The notes under the pieces are model-generated. The model had not been told where the DNA came from and did not search any database. It worked only from the letters and a program-made list of their open reading frames with translations. Shown in pieces: positions 34,339 to 43,941 of a DNA stretch of 64,000 bases (its first letter is position 1; every line of letters begins with the position of its first letter). A program made the translations under genes and the position numbers. The stretch is from Anaplasmataceae bacterium AB001_6 (GTDB taxonomy: Bacteria; Pseudomonadota; Alphaproteobacteria; Rickettsiales; Anaplasmataceae), in the NCBI GenBank assembly GCA_020002265.1, contig CP048228.1:496001-560000 (forward strand), written 5' to 3'.

Positions 34339-37300
34339 TTATTGATCTGCTCTACATAAAATATCACTGAATATTTCAATATGTTCTATAGCCCTTTTTA
34401 AGGATTGTTCAAGACTTTCATTGTATTCTACTACTTTTATTTCATCTTTTTTAATTATCTTATATTTCAAATTATTTTTCATTATAAATAATATTAGATT
34501 TTTTGCATCTATATTAATTCTTAAAAAATTAATATAGATATATTTTTTTGTAATAGTAATAGATTTTATACCAATATGTTTGGATAAAGTTATCAATAAG
34601 CTGATTTTTATTAAATTATCTACAACATCTGGTATTTCACCAAATCTATCTATCATTTCAGAAGTTATTTGTAAAATTTCTTCTTTTGTTTCAGCTTTGC
34701 TAAGTTTTCTATATATTTGCATCCGTGTTTTAAAATCTTTAATATATTCATTTGGGATTCCTCTATTGAGATTTATAGAGACCGTTATTTCTTCAATTAC
34801 TGGCTTATTTAATATTGCTGCATTCAACATTTCTTGATACATTTCAATTCCAACTTCTTTTACTTTACCAGATTGTTTATCTCCCACTAAATTTCCAAAT
34901 CCACGAAAATCCATATCGTAATTTGCGACACTAAAACTACAGTTCATTTGGTTTAAAGATTTGATAAAATTTAATCTATCTTCGGCTGCTTCGGTTATAT
35001 CATCGGGTTTAATAAAATAAACATAAGATTGTACGTTTGATCTGCCTACCCTTCCACGTAACTGATATAACTGAGATGTTCCAAATTTATGTGAATCATA
35101 AACTATTATTGTATTTGTATGACTAATATCTATTCCCGACTGTACAATATTTGTTGCTAAAACAACAGAGGTATCCCTTTTACGAAACCTCGACATTATA
35201 TCTTCAATTTCTTGATTTTTTAATTTGCCATGTAAAACCTCTGTATTGATATTGTATTCTTTGCAAAAATCTGCAATATCTGAATATAAATATTGGATGT
35301 CTTTAATTCTTGGGCATATGTAAAGGACTGATCCCCCTCTTTTATATTCTCTTAGTATAAAATTTTTAATTATAGTTAAATTATATTGTGATACGAAAAC
35401 ACAGGGAATTATTCTATCTTTAGGAAATGTTGTGATTAAACTTAGATCTCTTATAGAAGATAATGACATTTGTAATGTTCTAGGAATAGGAGTGGCTGAC
35501 ATTGAAATAACATGTGTTTTAGGATATGTCTTTTTTATATATTCTTTATCTTTTACTCCAAATTGTTGTTCTTCATCTATAATCAGCATTTTTAAATTAG
35601 CAAATTCTGTTTTTAATAGGGAAGTAGTCCCTATCACTACTTGTGCTATTCCAGTTTTTATTTCTTCTTTAATTTTTTTTGGATTTTTAGTATTGCTAGA
35701 TAATTCAACAACGTTAATACCAAATTCTGACATTCTATTATGGAATAATTTATAATGTTGATTGGCTAGAACAGTTGTAGGTGATAATAAGGCAACCTGA
35801 TTATTAAAGTTGTTATCTGTGATAATAAATGCTGCTCTCAATGCTACTTCTGTTTTACCTACTCCAGCATCACCGCATATTAAGCGATCAATTAATTTAT
35901 TATTTTGTAAATCCGTAAAAATGTCTTGTAAGACCGTTAGTTGATCATCCGTTTCTATATAAGGAAAAGAATCACAGAATAGTTTATATGATTCACAATT
36001 AATTTTAATATTATCAATTTTTATCCTATTTCTTATTGCAGCAGTTTTAATTAATTCATCGGCTATTAAAGATATTCTATTTTTTGCATTTTCTTTTCTT
36101 TTTTGCCAATTTTTTGATCCAATCGTATCTAAAACAGTAGTATCGTTTGATGTTCCATATTTGAAAATTAGATTAACATTTTCCACAGGGGTATATATTT
36201 TATCATGATTTTGATATTCGATAACATAAAAATGTTGCTTCAATTGTTTATCGATAAATAATTCTATAATTCCACCAAAAATCCCTATGCCGTATTTTTT
36301 ATGCACCACTAAATCACCAATTTCTATATCATGCATATATATAGAAGATAATTTATAATCAGTAGATTGTTGCTTTACTAAAGTATTTTTTAAAGCAATG
36401 AATATATATTTCTCAGATTGGCAATTAAAACCATAATTTAAGTGTAGAATAGAGCAATTTATTTCTTCCGATTTAGCTTGAGAAATTTTTTCAATTATAT
36501 TGAATTTTAAGTTCAATATTTTTGCAACACTAATTAAGCACCCTTGAGAAGGAAACGTTAAGATTATTTTAGTTTGCTTAGATTTAGATGCAAATGTCTC
36601 ACGTAAGTTTTGTTCATGGTTAAGAAAATTTTGAATTATTTCAGATTTTTGAACAACATGATCTTTATGTGTTTTATGATAAAATGAATCCTGAGTTGCA
36701 ATGAATGCTATATTATTTTTAAATTTTTTAGAGATATCTTGCTGCACATCTAAGTACAGCAATTCTTTAGCGGAAGAGAATTCTACCTCAACGTTCTTTT
36801 TTTGCTGAGCATAAAGAGCAGATAATGAATTATTTATATTAGTCAAATTTATATGATCAAAAATTAATACACATTTTTTTAAGCAGTCTTTTTCAATTTT
36901 ATCAAGATATTTAAAAAAATTTTGTAATTCAACATTATAAAAAATATTAGCCCAATTTTCCTCTCCTGGATATCTTATGTTATGATTCAAAGATTTGGTA
37001 ATGTTTAGGTTTTTTTTCTTAAAAAAATTATTAAGAGAGTTAATATTGATATAATCATACATTAATAATTTTACGGGAAAAATTTGGCACTTTTGTTCAA
37101 TTTTTGCGGTAGTTAATTGTGTATTTATATCAAATAGCCTTATATTATCTATTTTATTATCAAAATAATCTACTCTTAAGGCTTCTAAAGGAGTAATAAT
37201 ATCTACTAAATTTCCTTTTATAGCGATATCTCCAATAGCATAAGCTGTTTTTTTTATCTCATATCCCCAATGTAATAATTTTTGTACTAAGATGTGTTGT

Positions 37301-37680
37301 TCTAAATTTTTTCCGCATTTAATTTCTATATTTGCTTTATTTATAATACTTTTTGGTAAATTTTTTTTAATTAATGTATTAATTGTTAGTATTATAACTT
37401 TAATATTTTTTAGATTGTTAGATAAATTATTTAAAGATTTAAAATATAAAAAAACAGATTTTTTGCTAGAAAAATTTAATTCATACGGTATAACATCAGG
37501 ACTCTCTATTATCAAAGAATTAATTTCTAAAAAATCTAGCCATTTTTTTATTTTTAAAGGATCAACTTTATTATCACATATATATATAATAAGACTATCT
37601 ATTGTTAATTTGCTTATATTTTTTTGCAACAAAAAAGGAGTGGCTTCGATAGGTACATCTGTGAATATAAATTCTTTCAT
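34339..37680 (-). CDS. mfd: Transcription-repair coupling factor Mfd
   Basis: Translocase that removes RNA polymerase stalled at lesions and recruits UvrA. At 1113 aa it has a full domain set: a UvrB-like N-terminal module (1-330), the RNAP-interacting CarD-like domain (DLVVHKKYGIGIFGG near 456-470), helicase motifs GDAGVGKTEVALRAAF (Walker A, near 614), IDEEQQFGVKD (motif II), SATPIPRTLQ and QLRGRVGRS (motif VI), and a C-terminal TRCF domain. It is convergent with the SH3b gene, with 11 bases between the stops. Confidence 0.96.
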   Translation of the reverse strand: MKEFIFTDVPIEATPFLLQKNISKLTIDSLIIYICDNKVDPLKIKKWLDFLEINSLIIESPDVIPYELNFSSKKSVFLYFKSLNNLSNNLKNIKVIILTINTLIKKNLPKSIINKANIEIKCGKNLEQHILVQKLLHWGYEIKKTAYAIGDIAIKGNLVDIITPLEALRVDYFDNKIDNIRLFDINTQLTTAKIEQKCQIFPVKLLMYDYININSLNNFFKKKNLNITKSLNHNIRYPGEENWANIFYNVELQNFFKYLDKIEKDCLKKCVLIFDHINLTNINNSLSALYAQQKKNVEVEFSSAKELLYLDVQQDISKKFKNNIAFIATQDSFYHKTHKDHVVQKSEIIQNFLNHEQNLRETFASKSKQTKIILTFPSQGCLISVAKILNLKFNIIEKISQAKSEEINCSILHLNYGFNCQSEKYIFIALKNTLVKQQSTDYKLSSIYMHDIEIGDLVVHKKYGIGIFGGIIELFIDKQLKQHFYVIEYQNHDKIYTPVENVNLIFKYGTSNDTTVLDTIGSKNWQKRKENAKNRISLIADELIKTAAIRNRIKIDNIKINCESYKLFCDSFPYIETDDQLTVLQDIFTDLQNNKLIDRLICGDAGVGKTEVALRAAFIITDNNFNNQVALLSPTTVLANQHYKLFHNRMSEFGINVVELSSNTKNPKKIKEEIKTGIAQVVIGTTSLLKTEFANLKMLIIDEEQQFGVKDKEYIKKTYPKTHVISMSATPIPRTLQMSLSSIRDLSLITTFPKDRIIPCVFVSQYNLTIIKNFILREYKRGGSVLYICPRIKDIQYLYSDIADFCKEYNINTEVLHGKLKNQEIEDIMSRFRKRDTSVVLATNIVQSGIDISHTNTIIVYDSHKFGTSQLYQLRGRVGRSNVQSYVYFIKPDDITEAAEDRLNFIKSLNQMNCSFSVANYDMDFRGFGNLVGDKQSGKVKEVGIEMYQEMLNAAILNKPVIEEITVSINLNRGIPNEYIKDFKTRMQIYRKLSKAETKEEILQITSEMIDRFGEIPDVVDNLIKISLLITLSKHIGIKSITITKKYIYINFLRINIDAKNLILFIMKNNLKYKIIKKDEIKVVEYNESLEQSLKRAIEHIEIFSDILCRADQ

Positions 37681-37823
37681 TATAGGTGTTTAAATGTTGT
37701 TAAATAATGCTATAAATATTAAGCGCAAATAAAATAAAGCATAAAATAACATTTTTTCAAATGTCTTCCAATTTAATATATATTGTGTATGAATAATATT
37801 TTACTATTCACACACATAAGGTT

Positions 37824-39305
37824 ATGTCTTGTTTTACTTTATCTCTAATTTTATTTTGTTGTTTAATTGCATCCATTATAACTACTTTGGTATTTTTTTT
37901 TAAATATCAAAGTAAAATTTTACAAAAAAATTTTATAATTGATTCACTAAAAAATGATACGGAATCATTTATTCGTACTAATTCTGAATTAAACAAAGAG
38001 TTTGGTGATTTAAAAATAAAATATGAAAAAAATTTGCTTGAAAGGCAAACTTTAGAAAAGAATTATATTGCTATAAAATCATCTTTAAATAGTGAATTAA
38101 CAATATTAAAAGAAAATTACTCAAAATTGCTTGATGATTATCAAATTTTTAAAAAACAAAGAGATACTCTGATTGCAGAAAATTCTTCTTTAAAAAAGGC
38201 TGATGAATTTAGTAAAAATTATCAATCTGAGTTTAAGAATTTTTTTGAAAATGTTGCTAATAAAAATATTAAACAACAGTCTATAGAATTTACATCAAAG
38301 TCTGCTGATCATTTAAAAACACTTATAGAGCCTTTACGAACAACTATAGAAAAATATGAAAAAGAGCATAGAAATAATTCAGATTATTTAAAAGAATCAA
38401 ATGTTGTTTCTCGTAAAATGCAAGAAGAAATGATTTCGATTTTTAATCGTATGTTTAATACATTAAAACATGATAATAAAATTCAGGGTAATTGGGGAGA
38501 AACCATTTTAATTAATATACTTAAAAATTTTGGATTTAAAGAAGATCGAGATTTTTTTGTACAACAGAGCTTACCTTCAAAAAGAATAGCTGATGTGATA
38601 TTAAAAATTCCGCATTACAATAGAGAAGATACTTCTATTATAATAGATTCCAAAGTTTCTATTAAATCTTATGATGAATATATTAATGCTGAGGATGATT
38701 TGAAAAAAGATTTCCTAAAGAAACATGCAGATTCGATAAAAAATCATATTAAAAATTTAGCCGAAAAAGAATATAATAGCTTATTAAATGAATGTAAAAC
38801 AGATCACAATTTTGCTCCTTTTATTATAATGTTCGTACCTATGGAAGATGCTTTAAATTCTGCTATTTATTATAATAAAGATATATTTAGTTTTGCGTGG
38901 AAAAAGAAAATAATACTGGTTAGTCAAAATCAATTAGTTATGTCGTTATTTATTATACGTTCTATTTGTGATGCTGCTAAACAATATGCAAACAATAACA
39001 ATATCATTTATGAATTTAGGAAAATTTATTCTAATTTAGAGAAATTTATAAAAGATTTTGATAAATTAGGTAATGAAATTATGAAAATTCAAGAGAGATA
39101 TCATGAAATAAGCAAACGAATAATAAATAATAGAAAAGGCTTTGGTATTTGTAAAAGTATAGAATCTCTTGATGTAAGCGGCTCTGATGTTAATATTTTG
39201 GATTCTTCAAATGAATCTTTGATAGCAATTAATAACGAGCAAGATAATAATATTGAAGATAGTATGAAAAATCTAAAAGATATGGGATGTATTGATATTA
39301 AATAA
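37824..39305 (+). CDS. rmuC: RmuC family protein
   Basis: A 493-aa protein with an N-terminal membrane helix (about residues 5-28), a long coiled coil (40-130), and the RmuC domain. Diagnostic stretches are KIQGNWGETILINILKNFGF near 222-241, RIADVILKIPH, IIIDSKVSIKSYDEYINAE (the putative PD-(D/E)xK core) and APFIIMFVPMEDALNSAI. RmuC limits certain recombination events in E. coli; its mechanism is not known. The final residues overlap the start of ddl by 14 bases. Confidence 0.92.
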   Translation: MSCFTLSLILFCCLIASIITTLVFFFKYQSKILQKNFIIDSLKNDTESFIRTNSELNKEFGDLKIKYEKNLLERQTLEKNYIAIKSSLNSELTILKENYSKLLDDYQIFKKQRDTLIAENSSLKKADEFSKNYQSEFKNFFENVANKNIKQQSIEFTSKSADHLKTLIEPLRTTIEKYEKEHRNNSDYLKESNVVSRKMQEEMISIFNRMFNTLKHDNKIQGNWGETILINILKNFGFKEDRDFFVQQSLPSKRIADVILKIPHYNREDTSIIIDSKVSIKSYDEYINAEDDLKKDFLKKHADSIKNHIKNLAEKEYNSLLNECKTDHNFAPFIIMFVPMEDALNSAIYYNKDIFSFAWKKKIILVSQNQLVMSLFIIRSICDAAKQYANNNNIIYEFRKIYSNLEKFIKDFDKLGNEIMKIQERYHEISKRIINNRKGFGICKSIESLDVSGSDVNILDSSNESLIAINNEQDNNIEDSMKNLKDMGCIDIK

Positions 39306-40242
39306 AATGATTCATAAAAAAAAAATATTGGTTTTAAAAGGTGGATATTCTGTAGAGAGAGAAATATCTTTAAACAGTGCTATTGAAGTAGAAAAATCTT
39401 TAAATAACCTCAAGTACGAATGGGATTCTTTTGATTTGAAAAATCGGAATGAAATTATCAATTTTATAAAAATTTGTAATAATTTTGATCTTATTTTTAA
39501 TTGTATTCACGGAATATATGGAGAAGATGGTTGTATACAAGGTTTGATGAATATGTTGGGGATCGCGTATACAGGGTCTGGTTTATTACCTAGTTCAATT
39601 TTAATGAACAAAATAATGACAAAGAAGCTATGTTCATCTGTTTTGAATATTAATATTGCTGATGGGTGTTTTATAAAAAGAGACATATATAGTAATAACT
39701 ATAAATATGATGAATCATTGTTAAAAAGGCCGCATATTGTTAAACCTGTTTGTGAAGGCTCTAGTTATGGAGTCAGTTTTTTTGATGCTATTGAAAATTT
39801 CTTTGATCCTAGTATTTTGGATGAATATAAAGGAGTTGATTTTATGCTTGAAGAATATATCCCTGGTATTGATGTTACGGTTGGAGTAATATCGGGTAAA
39901 GCTGCAGGTGTTATGGAAATATTAATTAATAGAGATAAGATATTTTATGACGTAGAAAGTAAATATTCTCAAGATAAACTTGCTAAACATATCTATCCTG
40001 CTAGGATAGATGAAGCTACTTATAAAGAGATTATGAATCAATCTTCGGAAATATTTTCTTATTTTGGCTGTAGAGGTGTTATTAGAGTTGATTATCGATA
40101 TGATCCAGCAAAAAATCGAGCTGTATTACTAGAAGTTAATACGAGCCCTGGTCTAAGTAAGAAGTCTCTTATTCCTGATATAATAAATCATAATATGATC
40201 AGTATGGATGATCTTATTGAAAAGATTATTGATGATTTATAA
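39292..40242 (+). CDS. ddl: D-alanine-D-alanine ligase
   Basis: ATP-grasp enzyme that makes the D-Ala-D-Ala dipeptide of peptidoglycan. In 316 aa it shows VLKGGYSVEREISLNSA at the N-terminus, HGIYGEDGCIQGLMNMLGI, VKPVCEGSSYGVSFFDA, and the C-terminal metal and substrate loop LLEVNTSPGLSKKSLIPDI. An internal Met five residues after the first is an alternative start. It lies between rmuC and ftsQ; ddl-ftsQ is the end of the dcw cluster in many proteobacteria. Confidence 0.95.
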   Translation: MILNKMIHKKKILVLKGGYSVEREISLNSAIEVEKSLNNLKYEWDSFDLKNRNEIINFIKICNNFDLIFNCIHGIYGEDGCIQGLMNMLGIAYTGSGLLPSSILMNKIMTKKLCSSVLNINIADGCFIKRDIYSNNYKYDESLLKRPHIVKPVCEGSSYGVSFFDAIENFFDPSILDEYKGVDFMLEEYIPGIDVTVGVISGKAAGVMEILINRDKIFYDVESKYSQDKLAKHIYPARIDEATYKEIMNQSSEIFSYFGCRGVIRVDYRYDPAKNRAVLLEVNTSPGLSKKSLIPDIINHNMISMDDLIEKIIDDL

Positions 40243-40272
40243 TGGTAAAATTATTTTATTAAATCTGTTCTT

Positions 40273-41100
40273 ATGTTTGGCGTTAAATTTAACCGCAGTC
40301 TAAATGATAGGGTGAATTATAAAAAAAATAAATCAAAAAGTAATGTTTTATACACTTTAACCCTCTTATTTTATGTATTTTTAGCTGTATTGATAGTATT
40401 TTTATTTGGGATAATGTTTAAAAATTCCATTAAGTTATGTGAAAAATATGCTGTAAATAGGGGATTGATAGTTAAAAATTTTAACATTAATGGCTCTAAA
40501 TTATTAAATGATAATTTTATTAAAAATATTGAGAATAAATTATTGGCGAATAATATGATCAGTGTAGATTTGCATGATTTATCTAATGATTTTTTTAAAA
40601 ATGCTTGGGTGAAGAACGTAAAGATCAGGAAAATTTATCCAGAATCTATATCAGTTGATGTTGAGGAATATGTACCGTTTGCATTATGGAACGGTATTTC
40701 TATTATCGATATTTTTGGTAACGTTATTATTGATAATATTGCTGAGGCTAATCATGATATTATAAATGATACTTTAGATACAAACTCTTTAATTAGTCTG
40801 TATATGGACGCTAATGATAATAATTTAGATCATTTTATTGATTTGGTAAATTATATAAAAGATTGCTATCCTGAATTTTTTGCAAAACTAAAGCAAGTTC
40901 GTCAATCTAGATCTATGAAATGGGAGATAAGATTATCAGATGGAACATTATTGAAAATACCAGGTAATCATTATGACAGCGCCTTTGCTAAAATTAAATC
41001 TATAATTCACTCAAATAGCTATCTTTCTAATTATAATAAAGAAAAACCTCCTTTAATAGATGCTAGGATACCCTCCAAAACTTATTTTAAACAGCAATGA
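40273..41100 (+). CDS. ftsQ: Cell division protein FtsQ
   Basis: A 275-aa bitopic divisome protein: cytoplasmic residues 1-26, one membrane helix (about 27-50), a POTRA domain (about 70-140, with VKNFNINGSKLL and WVKNVKIRKIYPESISVDVEEYVPFALW), and a C-terminal beta domain. The POTRA ending in PxxxxVxVxEYxPxA(L/I)W is typical of FtsQ. It follows ddl by 30 bases. No ftsA or ftsZ follows; a convergent gene ends 14 bases away. Confidence 0.92.
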   Translation: MFGVKFNRSLNDRVNYKKNKSKSNVLYTLTLLFYVFLAVLIVFLFGIMFKNSIKLCEKYAVNRGLIVKNFNINGSKLLNDNFIKNIENKLLANNMISVDLHDLSNDFFKNAWVKNVKIRKIYPESISVDVEEYVPFALWNGISIIDIFGNVIIDNIAEANHDIINDTLDTNSLISLYMDANDNNLDHFIDLVNYIKDCYPEFFAKLKQVRQSRSMKWEIRLSDGTLLKIPGNHYDSAFAKIKSIIHSNSYLSNYNKEKPPLIDARIPSKTYFKQQ

Positions 41101-41113
41101 AAGAAAGATATTT

Positions 41114-42388
41114 TTAGTTATTATAATATTTCATAATTTCAGCAGGGTGTATTAATGATTCCATTTCATTAATCTCATTTCTTTTAAGTTGAATAAATTC
41201 TTCTATCATTTCTTTTGTGAATATTTTTGATAAAAAAGAATTGTTTTCTTCTAAAGAAGATAATGATTCTGAAAATTTTTCTGAGGTTTTTATATCTTGT
41301 ACAGTTAAATCTTTGGTATGTATATTTTTATCTATTCCTTCTATACCAGCCATAATAATTGCGGACATTGCAAGGTATGGATTAGATATTGCATCAGAAA
41401 ATGATACCTCAAGTAATGTATTATTCTTTTTTGTACTGTTATCTAATACAATACTTATGTAATTGTCGGATTTTTTATTTTTCAATGCTTTGTAACTATT
41501 TGTATTTGCGTTACATAAAGCATTTAATGATTTTATATTTTTCATTATTCCCATGATATAATTTTTACCTAAATCTTCATTTTCAAATATATTTTTACCA
41601 TCCTTATCATATAAAGCATGTCTATAAAATATACAATTTCCCTGGCTATCTGGCATGGTATATGGCATAAAAGTTGCTTTTTTACCGTATGATGTACTTA
41701 TTTTTTGAGTAATATATTTTATTATGAAAACATGATCTAAAGCACTTTGTATGTTACTAATTCCCAAATTGAAGCAACATTGTTTTTTTTCTTTATCCTT
41801 ACTGTGCGAAGATATTTCCATGCCCATGTTACATGCAGTATTAGTTATTTCATTTCTTATATCTGCCAAATTATCTATATTATCTCTTTCTAAGAAAGAT
41901 TTATTGCTTTTATTATCTAATTCATATGATGAATTAAAGAGATTTATTTCGCAGTGCATTTCGTCAAATATCTGACATTGTATGTCAAATGAAATATCTA
42001 TGTGATTTGCTATATTTTTTTCTTTTAATATATCTTTCAATTTTTTTATAGTGTATCTTGTATCTAAAGGGTGAATATTAAATTTTTCATCAATTATATT
42101 ACACATAAATACTGCTGTTGCCATTGGGGTAAATTGTTCTATAAAAAGACTATCTATATCTGGTAGTAAGCGTAAATTTGATAATGATGAATATTTGTCA
42201 CAAGAACTTAAATGTAAAGATCTTACAGGAAGACCTTCTAAGAGAATAGTTTTATCACATGTAGACATCGGGATACAAATATTTCTGCACTTACCAGATA
42301 AGTCAACATAACAAAAATTTATATATTTTACATCGTATTCATTTAGATATACAAATAACTCGTCTAAGTTATTACTTTTAAATGTCAT
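41114..42388 (-). CDS. Glutamine synthetase homologue lacking catalytic residues
   Basis: A 424-aa protein with the fold of type I glutamine synthetase (usually ~470 aa). Recognisable landmarks are IHPLDTRYTIKKLKDIL, ATFMPYTMPDSQGN, LNALCNANTNSYKAL and LLEVSFSDAISNPYLAMSA followed by IIMAGIEGI. Catalytic positions appear lost: the EPEFF segment reads SFDIQCQIF, the HHEVAxxGQxE segment reads SHSKDKEKKQCCF, the GMHxHxS segment reads NCIFYRHAL, NSYKRLVPGYEAP reads NSYKALKNKKSDN, and EVRxPD reads EVSFSD. The frame is intact, so it is probably kept for another role such as nitrogen sensing or binding. Alignments are by eye. Confidence 0.8.
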   Translation of the reverse strand: MTFKSNNLDELFVYLNEYDVKYINFCYVDLSGKCRNICIPMSTCDKTILLEGLPVRSLHLSSCDKYSSLSNLRLLPDIDSLFIEQFTPMATAVFMCNIIDEKFNIHPLDTRYTIKKLKDILKEKNIANHIDISFDIQCQIFDEMHCEINLFNSSYELDNKSNKSFLERDNIDNLADIRNEITNTACNMGMEISSHSKDKEKKQCCFNLGISNIQSALDHVFIIKYITQKISTSYGKKATFMPYTMPDSQGNCIFYRHALYDKDGKNIFENEDLGKNYIMGIMKNIKSLNALCNANTNSYKALKNKKSDNYISIVLDNSTKKNNTLLEVSFSDAISNPYLAMSAIIMAGIEGIDKNIHTKDLTVQDIKTSEKFSESLSSLEENNSFLSKIFTKEMIEEFIQLKRNEINEMESLIHPAEIMKYYNN

Positions 42389-42611
42389 TTTAATAGCTTT
42401 TAATTTAAATTAAAATCTATAAATTAAATACATTATTATTCACCTTCATACAAGTATATAGAGAGGATTATAGCATTAATTATTATATGAATAATATTGA
42501 GTATAATAATTAATCTATGTTAAAATATCTGGTTCAGATGATGACGTATTCTTTGGAAGATAATTATATTACGAATTTAACATGGTTTAATAATTTTAGG
42601 CGAATTTTTTT

Positions 42612-42950
42612 ATGACATATGATGATGATAATATCTTTGCTCAAATAATAGATGGACGTTCTTCGTGTGATTTAGTATATGAAGATGATAGGGTGATTGC
42701 ATTTCACGATATCTATCCTAAGTCAAAAATTCATGTTTTGGTTTTACCTAAGAAGAAGGTACGTGATTATGATAGCTTTATAGAAAAATCATCAAATGAT
42801 GAAATAGCGTATTTTTTTAAAAAAATTAATTTTATAGCAAAAAATATTCTGGATCTTAATAATGATGGATATAGGGTATCTACTAATAATGGAAAAAATG
42901 TAGGGCAAATTATTTTTCATTTCCATGTTCATATTCAGAGTAAATTTTAG
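42612..42950 (+). CDS. HIT family nucleotide-binding protein
   Basis: A 112-aa histidine-triad protein of the HINT branch, which hydrolyses nucleoside phosphoramidates. It has IDGRSSCDLVYEDDRVIAFHD, PKSKIHVLVLPKK, and the catalytic triad HFHVHIQ at residues 103-109. Length and motif order are normal. It begins a likely operon with the Mic60-like and HemY-like genes, each separated by 11 bases. Confidence 0.94.
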   Translation: MTYDDDNIFAQIIDGRSSCDLVYEDDRVIAFHDIYPKSKIHVLVLPKKKVRDYDSFIEKSSNDEIAYFFKKINFIAKNILDLNNDGYRVSTNNGKNVGQIIFHFHVHIQSKF

Positions 42951-42961
42951 TTACGGTTATT

Positions 42962-43930
42962 ATGAAGAAAAATATTGATGTAAATTGTTCTGATTCTGAT
43001 AGTAATCTTAATTCTAAAAAGGCATTTCTAATAAATCAAAAACTGTTAATGACCTTTGTTTTTATTATCTTATCTATTTTTGCATTTTTATTTATAGATT
43101 TGTCTAATAGATTAGTGAATATTAAAAATGTTATTTCTAATATAGATAACAGCCTTACTATTAATTCTCATATATTGTCTGAAATATCTTCTGCTAACAA
43201 TAGGGATAGTGAGCATTTTAAGAATGTTATAGAAAATAATATAACTCATGTTATAGAACAAGTTGTTAGGAATTTAGAGATGGCTGATCCTACATCAAAT
43301 AAATTTTTCTTCAGCTTCTTAAATATAGAGAATATGATATTTTCTATATTAAATGATGCTGCGTTTCAGCCAGAATTATTTATTAATAAGGAACTCATAT
43401 CTAATGTATTAAATATTGCAAATTTAACTGATGAAGAAAAAGAGGTTTTTTTGAATGTATTGAATCAAAAAAAGAAAATTAAAACTTATCAAAAATTACA
43501 AGTAGATAGTTTTGATTTATTGTTCAATTACATTAGTGTTTCTGAAAAATTCTTTAAAAATCAATATAAAAAAAAGTATCATGATAATAATTCTATTATT
43601 GATCATTATATTAATAATCATATAATTAATTTTTTGGATAATAATATATCAATTAATACACAAATGCCCGATATAAAGAGTATAGAAAATATTTCTCATA
43701 AAATAATACAAAAGAATTTTATTAATGCATTTGAAGATTTAAAAAATTTGGGTGAAATAAATGATTATTTGTTATCTTGTGTTGATGGCTTACATAAAGA
43801 ATTTTTGGAAACTAGTGCTTTTTTAGAATTGCTGTTTAATATAAGAGATCGGTATAAATTTATGATATTGGAAATAAATACTGGTATAAGTGATGTTGAT
43901 AATGTAGAGAATTTTTCGGATAAAAATTAA
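42962..43930 (+). CDS. Membrane-anchored coiled-coil protein, possibly Mic60/mitofilin-like
   Basis: A 322-aa protein with a polar N-terminus (1-29), one membrane helix (about 30-50), and a periplasmic region predicted helical throughout. There is no recognisable catalytic motif. Its position directly before a HemY-like gene and its topology match alphaproteobacterial Mic60 homologues (COG4223), usually encoded between hemD and hemY. Sequence conservation is too low for me to be certain. hemC and hemD are not adjacent here. Confidence 0.45.
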   Translation: MKKNIDVNCSDSDSNLNSKKAFLINQKLLMTFVFIILSIFAFLFIDLSNRLVNIKNVISNIDNSLTINSHILSEISSANNRDSEHFKNVIENNITHVIEQVVRNLEMADPTSNKFFFSFLNIENMIFSILNDAAFQPELFINKELISNVLNIANLTDEEKEVFLNVLNQKKKIKTYQKLQVDSFDLLFNYISVSEKFFKNQYKKKYHDNNSIIDHYINNHIINFLDNNISINTQMPDIKSIENISHKIIQKNFINAFEDLKNLGEINDYLLSCVDGLHKEFLETSAFLELLFNIRDRYKFMILEINTGISDVDNVENFSDKN

Positions 43931-43941
43931 GAGATAATTTT

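Noticed and set aside
42398-42415. Perfect 18-bp palindrome of A and T upstream of the GlnA-like gene
   Set aside because: Only A and T, no repeat elsewhere and no flanking promoter; expected by chance at this base composition.
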